From NCBI GenBank assembly GCA_046759145.1, contig JBHIBR010000002.1:1-16550 (forward strand): a DNA stretch of 16,550 nt, in the 5' to 3' direction. The notes below the pieces were generated by a model. It ran no database searches. It saw nothing but the letters and a program-made list of their open reading frames with translations, and was not told the origin of the DNA. The DNA comes from JBHIBR01 sp046759145 [NCBI: Nitrospinota bacterium] (GTDB taxonomy: Bacteria; UBA8248). Position 1 is the first letter of the stretch. Each line of letters begins with the position of its first letter. Below, piece by piece: positions 15,241 through 16,550 of the stretch. The translations under genes were made by a program, and so were the position numbers.

Positions 15241-16547
15241 AGCGCTTGTTGATCATCGGGGGCGGGCTCGCCGGAAGCGAGGCCGCCCACCAGGCCGCCT
15301 CCATGGGGGTGGAGGTAGACCTCTTCGAGATGCGCCCGCAGCAGTCCACCCCTGCCCACAAGACCGACCGGTTGGCGGAGCTGGTGTGCAGCAACTCGTT
15401 CCGCAGCGCCTCCATGGAGAACGCCTCGGGCCTCCTGAAGGAGGAGATGCGGCGGATGGGGAGCCTCATCCTCGAGGCCGCCGACGCCTGCCCAGTCCCC
15501 GCAGGGCAGGCGCTGGCGGTGGACCGGGAGGTTTTCAGCGCACAAGTGACGGAGGCCATCCTCCGAGAGCCGCGCATCCGCCTCATCCGGGAGGAGGTGA
15601 CGGCACTCGACCCGGGGCAGCTAACCATCGTCGCCACAGGGCCTCTCACCTCCCAGAGACTCTCCCGGGAGCTCTCGAAGCTCACACGGGACAAGTACCT
15701 CTACTTCTACGACGCCATCTCCCCCATCGTGACGGGGGAGAGCATCCGGAAGGAGGCGACCTTCTTCGCCTCCCGCTACGGAAAGGGAGAAGACGACTAC
15801 CTGAACTGCCCGATGAACCGGGAGCAGTACGAGGAGTTCATCGGTCTCCTCTTGGAGGCGGAGAAGGTCCCGCTTCACGACTTCGAAAAGGCCATCTTCT
15901 TCGAGGGCTGTCTCCCCATCGAGGAGATGGCGGCCCGCGGGCGGGAGACCCTGGCCTTCGGCCCCCTCAAGCCGGTGGGCCTCGCCCATCCGGTCACCGG
16001 GGAAACTTTCTGCGCCGTCGTGCAGCTGCGGCGGGAAAACCTGACGGGTGAGTACTACTCCATGGTGGGTTTCCAGACCCGCCTGCGTTACCCCGAGCAG
16101 CGGCGCGTCCTCCGCACCATCCCGGGCCTGGAGGAGGCCCAGTTCCTCCGCTACGGGAGCCTCCACCGGAACACCTTCTTGAACGCCCCCAAGCTGCTCC
16201 TGCCCACCCTGCAGCTCCGGCGGGCCCCCCACATCTTCATCGCGGGCCAGCTCACCGGGGTGGAGGGCTACCTGGAGTCGGCCGCGACCGGCCTGCTGGC
16301 GGGTCTCCACGCGGCCTCCCTCATCCGGGGGGAGCCCATGCGGCTCCCACCCGACACCACCGCCCTGGGCGCCCTGATCGGCTATCTCACCCGCTCCAGC
16401 CCCAAGGGCTTCCAGCCCATGAACATCAACTTCGGCCTCTTCCCCCCCGTCCAGGGCCGCGCCTCCCGCAAGCGGCGCAACCAGCTCATGGTGATGCGTG
16501 CCCTCCATGACCTGGAGGGGTGGCGGGAGAAGGTGCGGGCGGCATGA
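15237..16547 (+). CDS. trmFO: Folate/FAD-dependent tRNA(uracil-54) C5-methyltransferase TrmFO
   Basis: From GTG 15237 the protein has 436 residues, the usual family length. It starts with the FAD-binding motif [10 protein letters not shown] (8-17). FEMRP and [15 protein letters not shown] follow, with Cys51, and [12 protein letters not shown] has Cys225; these match the two key cysteines of B. subtilis TrmFO (C53 and C226). The later [16 protein letters not shown] and the [10 protein letters not shown] segment are also diagnostic. It uses methylenetetrahydrofolate and FADH2 to make ribothymidine at position 54 of tRNA. An in-frame ATG at 15183 is rejected because it adds 18 unalignable residues inside topA. 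GTG overlaps the topA TGA. The stop overlaps an ATG at 16544, a possible start of the next gene. Confidence 0.97.
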   Translation: MKRLLIIGGGLAGSEAAHQAASMGVEVDLFEMRPQQSTPAHKTDRLAELVCSNSFRSASMENASGLLKEEMRRMGSLILEAADACPVPAGQALAVDREVFSAQVTEAILREPRIRLIREEVTALDPGQLTIVATGPLTSQRLSRELSKLTRDKYLYFYDAISPIVTGESIRKEATFFASRYGKGEDDYLNCPMNREQYEEFIGLLLEAEKVPLHDFEKAIFFEGCLPIEEMAARGRETLAFGPLKPVGLAHPVTGETFCAVVQLRRENLTGEYYSMVGFQTRLRYPEQRRVLRTIPGLEEAQFLRYGSLHRNTFLNAPKLLLPTLQLRRAPHIFIAGQLTGVEGYLESAATGLLAGLHAASLIRGEPMRLPPDTTALGALIGYLTRSSPKGFQPMNINFGLFPPVQGRASRKRRNQLMVMRALHDLEGWREKVRAA

Positions 16548-16550
16548 GGG

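Noticed and set aside
16544-16550. ATG overlapping the trmFO stop as the start of a next gene (xerC in related gene orders)
   Set aside because: Only seven bases are visible. The ATGA overlap fits the style of this block, but no protein can be read.

Overview
The window is a dense, high-GC (about 70% by eye) bacterial chromosome segment made almost entirely of conserved housekeeping genes of a diderm, rod-shaped bacterium. Diderm character is inferred from a PpiD-type periplasmic foldase and a CpoB/YbgF-like protein. The block dprA-smg-topA-trmFO and the cluster mreBCD-mrdA-rodA-rng resemble Desulfobacterota (deltaproteobacteria) and neighbouring high-GC lineages such as Rokubacteria, NC10 or Tectomicrobia. 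This placement rests on gene order and GC only, so it is tentative. No rRNA, tRNA, insertion sequence, integrase, CRISPR array or toxin-antitoxin pair is visible.

Minus strand, 1-2866: ppiD is followed by a 16-cysteine ferredoxin (four predicted [4Fe-4S] clusters) and the 5' part of an FAD/NAD(P)H oxidoreductase that runs off the left edge. The last two probably form an electron-transfer pair for an iron-sulfur enzyme encoded outside the window. A 204-bp divergent intergenic region (2867-3070) carries a promoter candidate on each strand.

Plus strand, 3071-8492: mreB, mreC, mreD, mrdA (PBP2) and rodA encode the elongasome, i.e. cytoskeletal filament, scaffold, transpeptidase and SEDS glycosyltransferase. 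The genes are tightly spaced or overlapping. A 298-bp GC-rich gap follows (8493-8790). It has a sigma70-like promoter candidate, several strong hairpins and an 86-codon ORF that overlaps the start of rng. It is the only sizeable stretch in the window without an assigned gene.

Plus strand, 8791-11149: rng (RNase E/G) and a CpoB/YbgF-like coiled-coil plus TPR envelope protein, found without tol-pal genes beside it. Plus strand, 11164-16547: a perfect extended -10 element precedes dprA, smg, topA and trmFO, spaced 20 nt, 3 nt and overlapping.

No plainly novel multi-gene system is visible. The items most worth a second look are the rng leader with its overlapping ORF, the ferredoxin/flavoprotein pair at the left edge, and the smg-topA junction, where a full five-ribbon topA occupies the place of enterobacterial yrdD.
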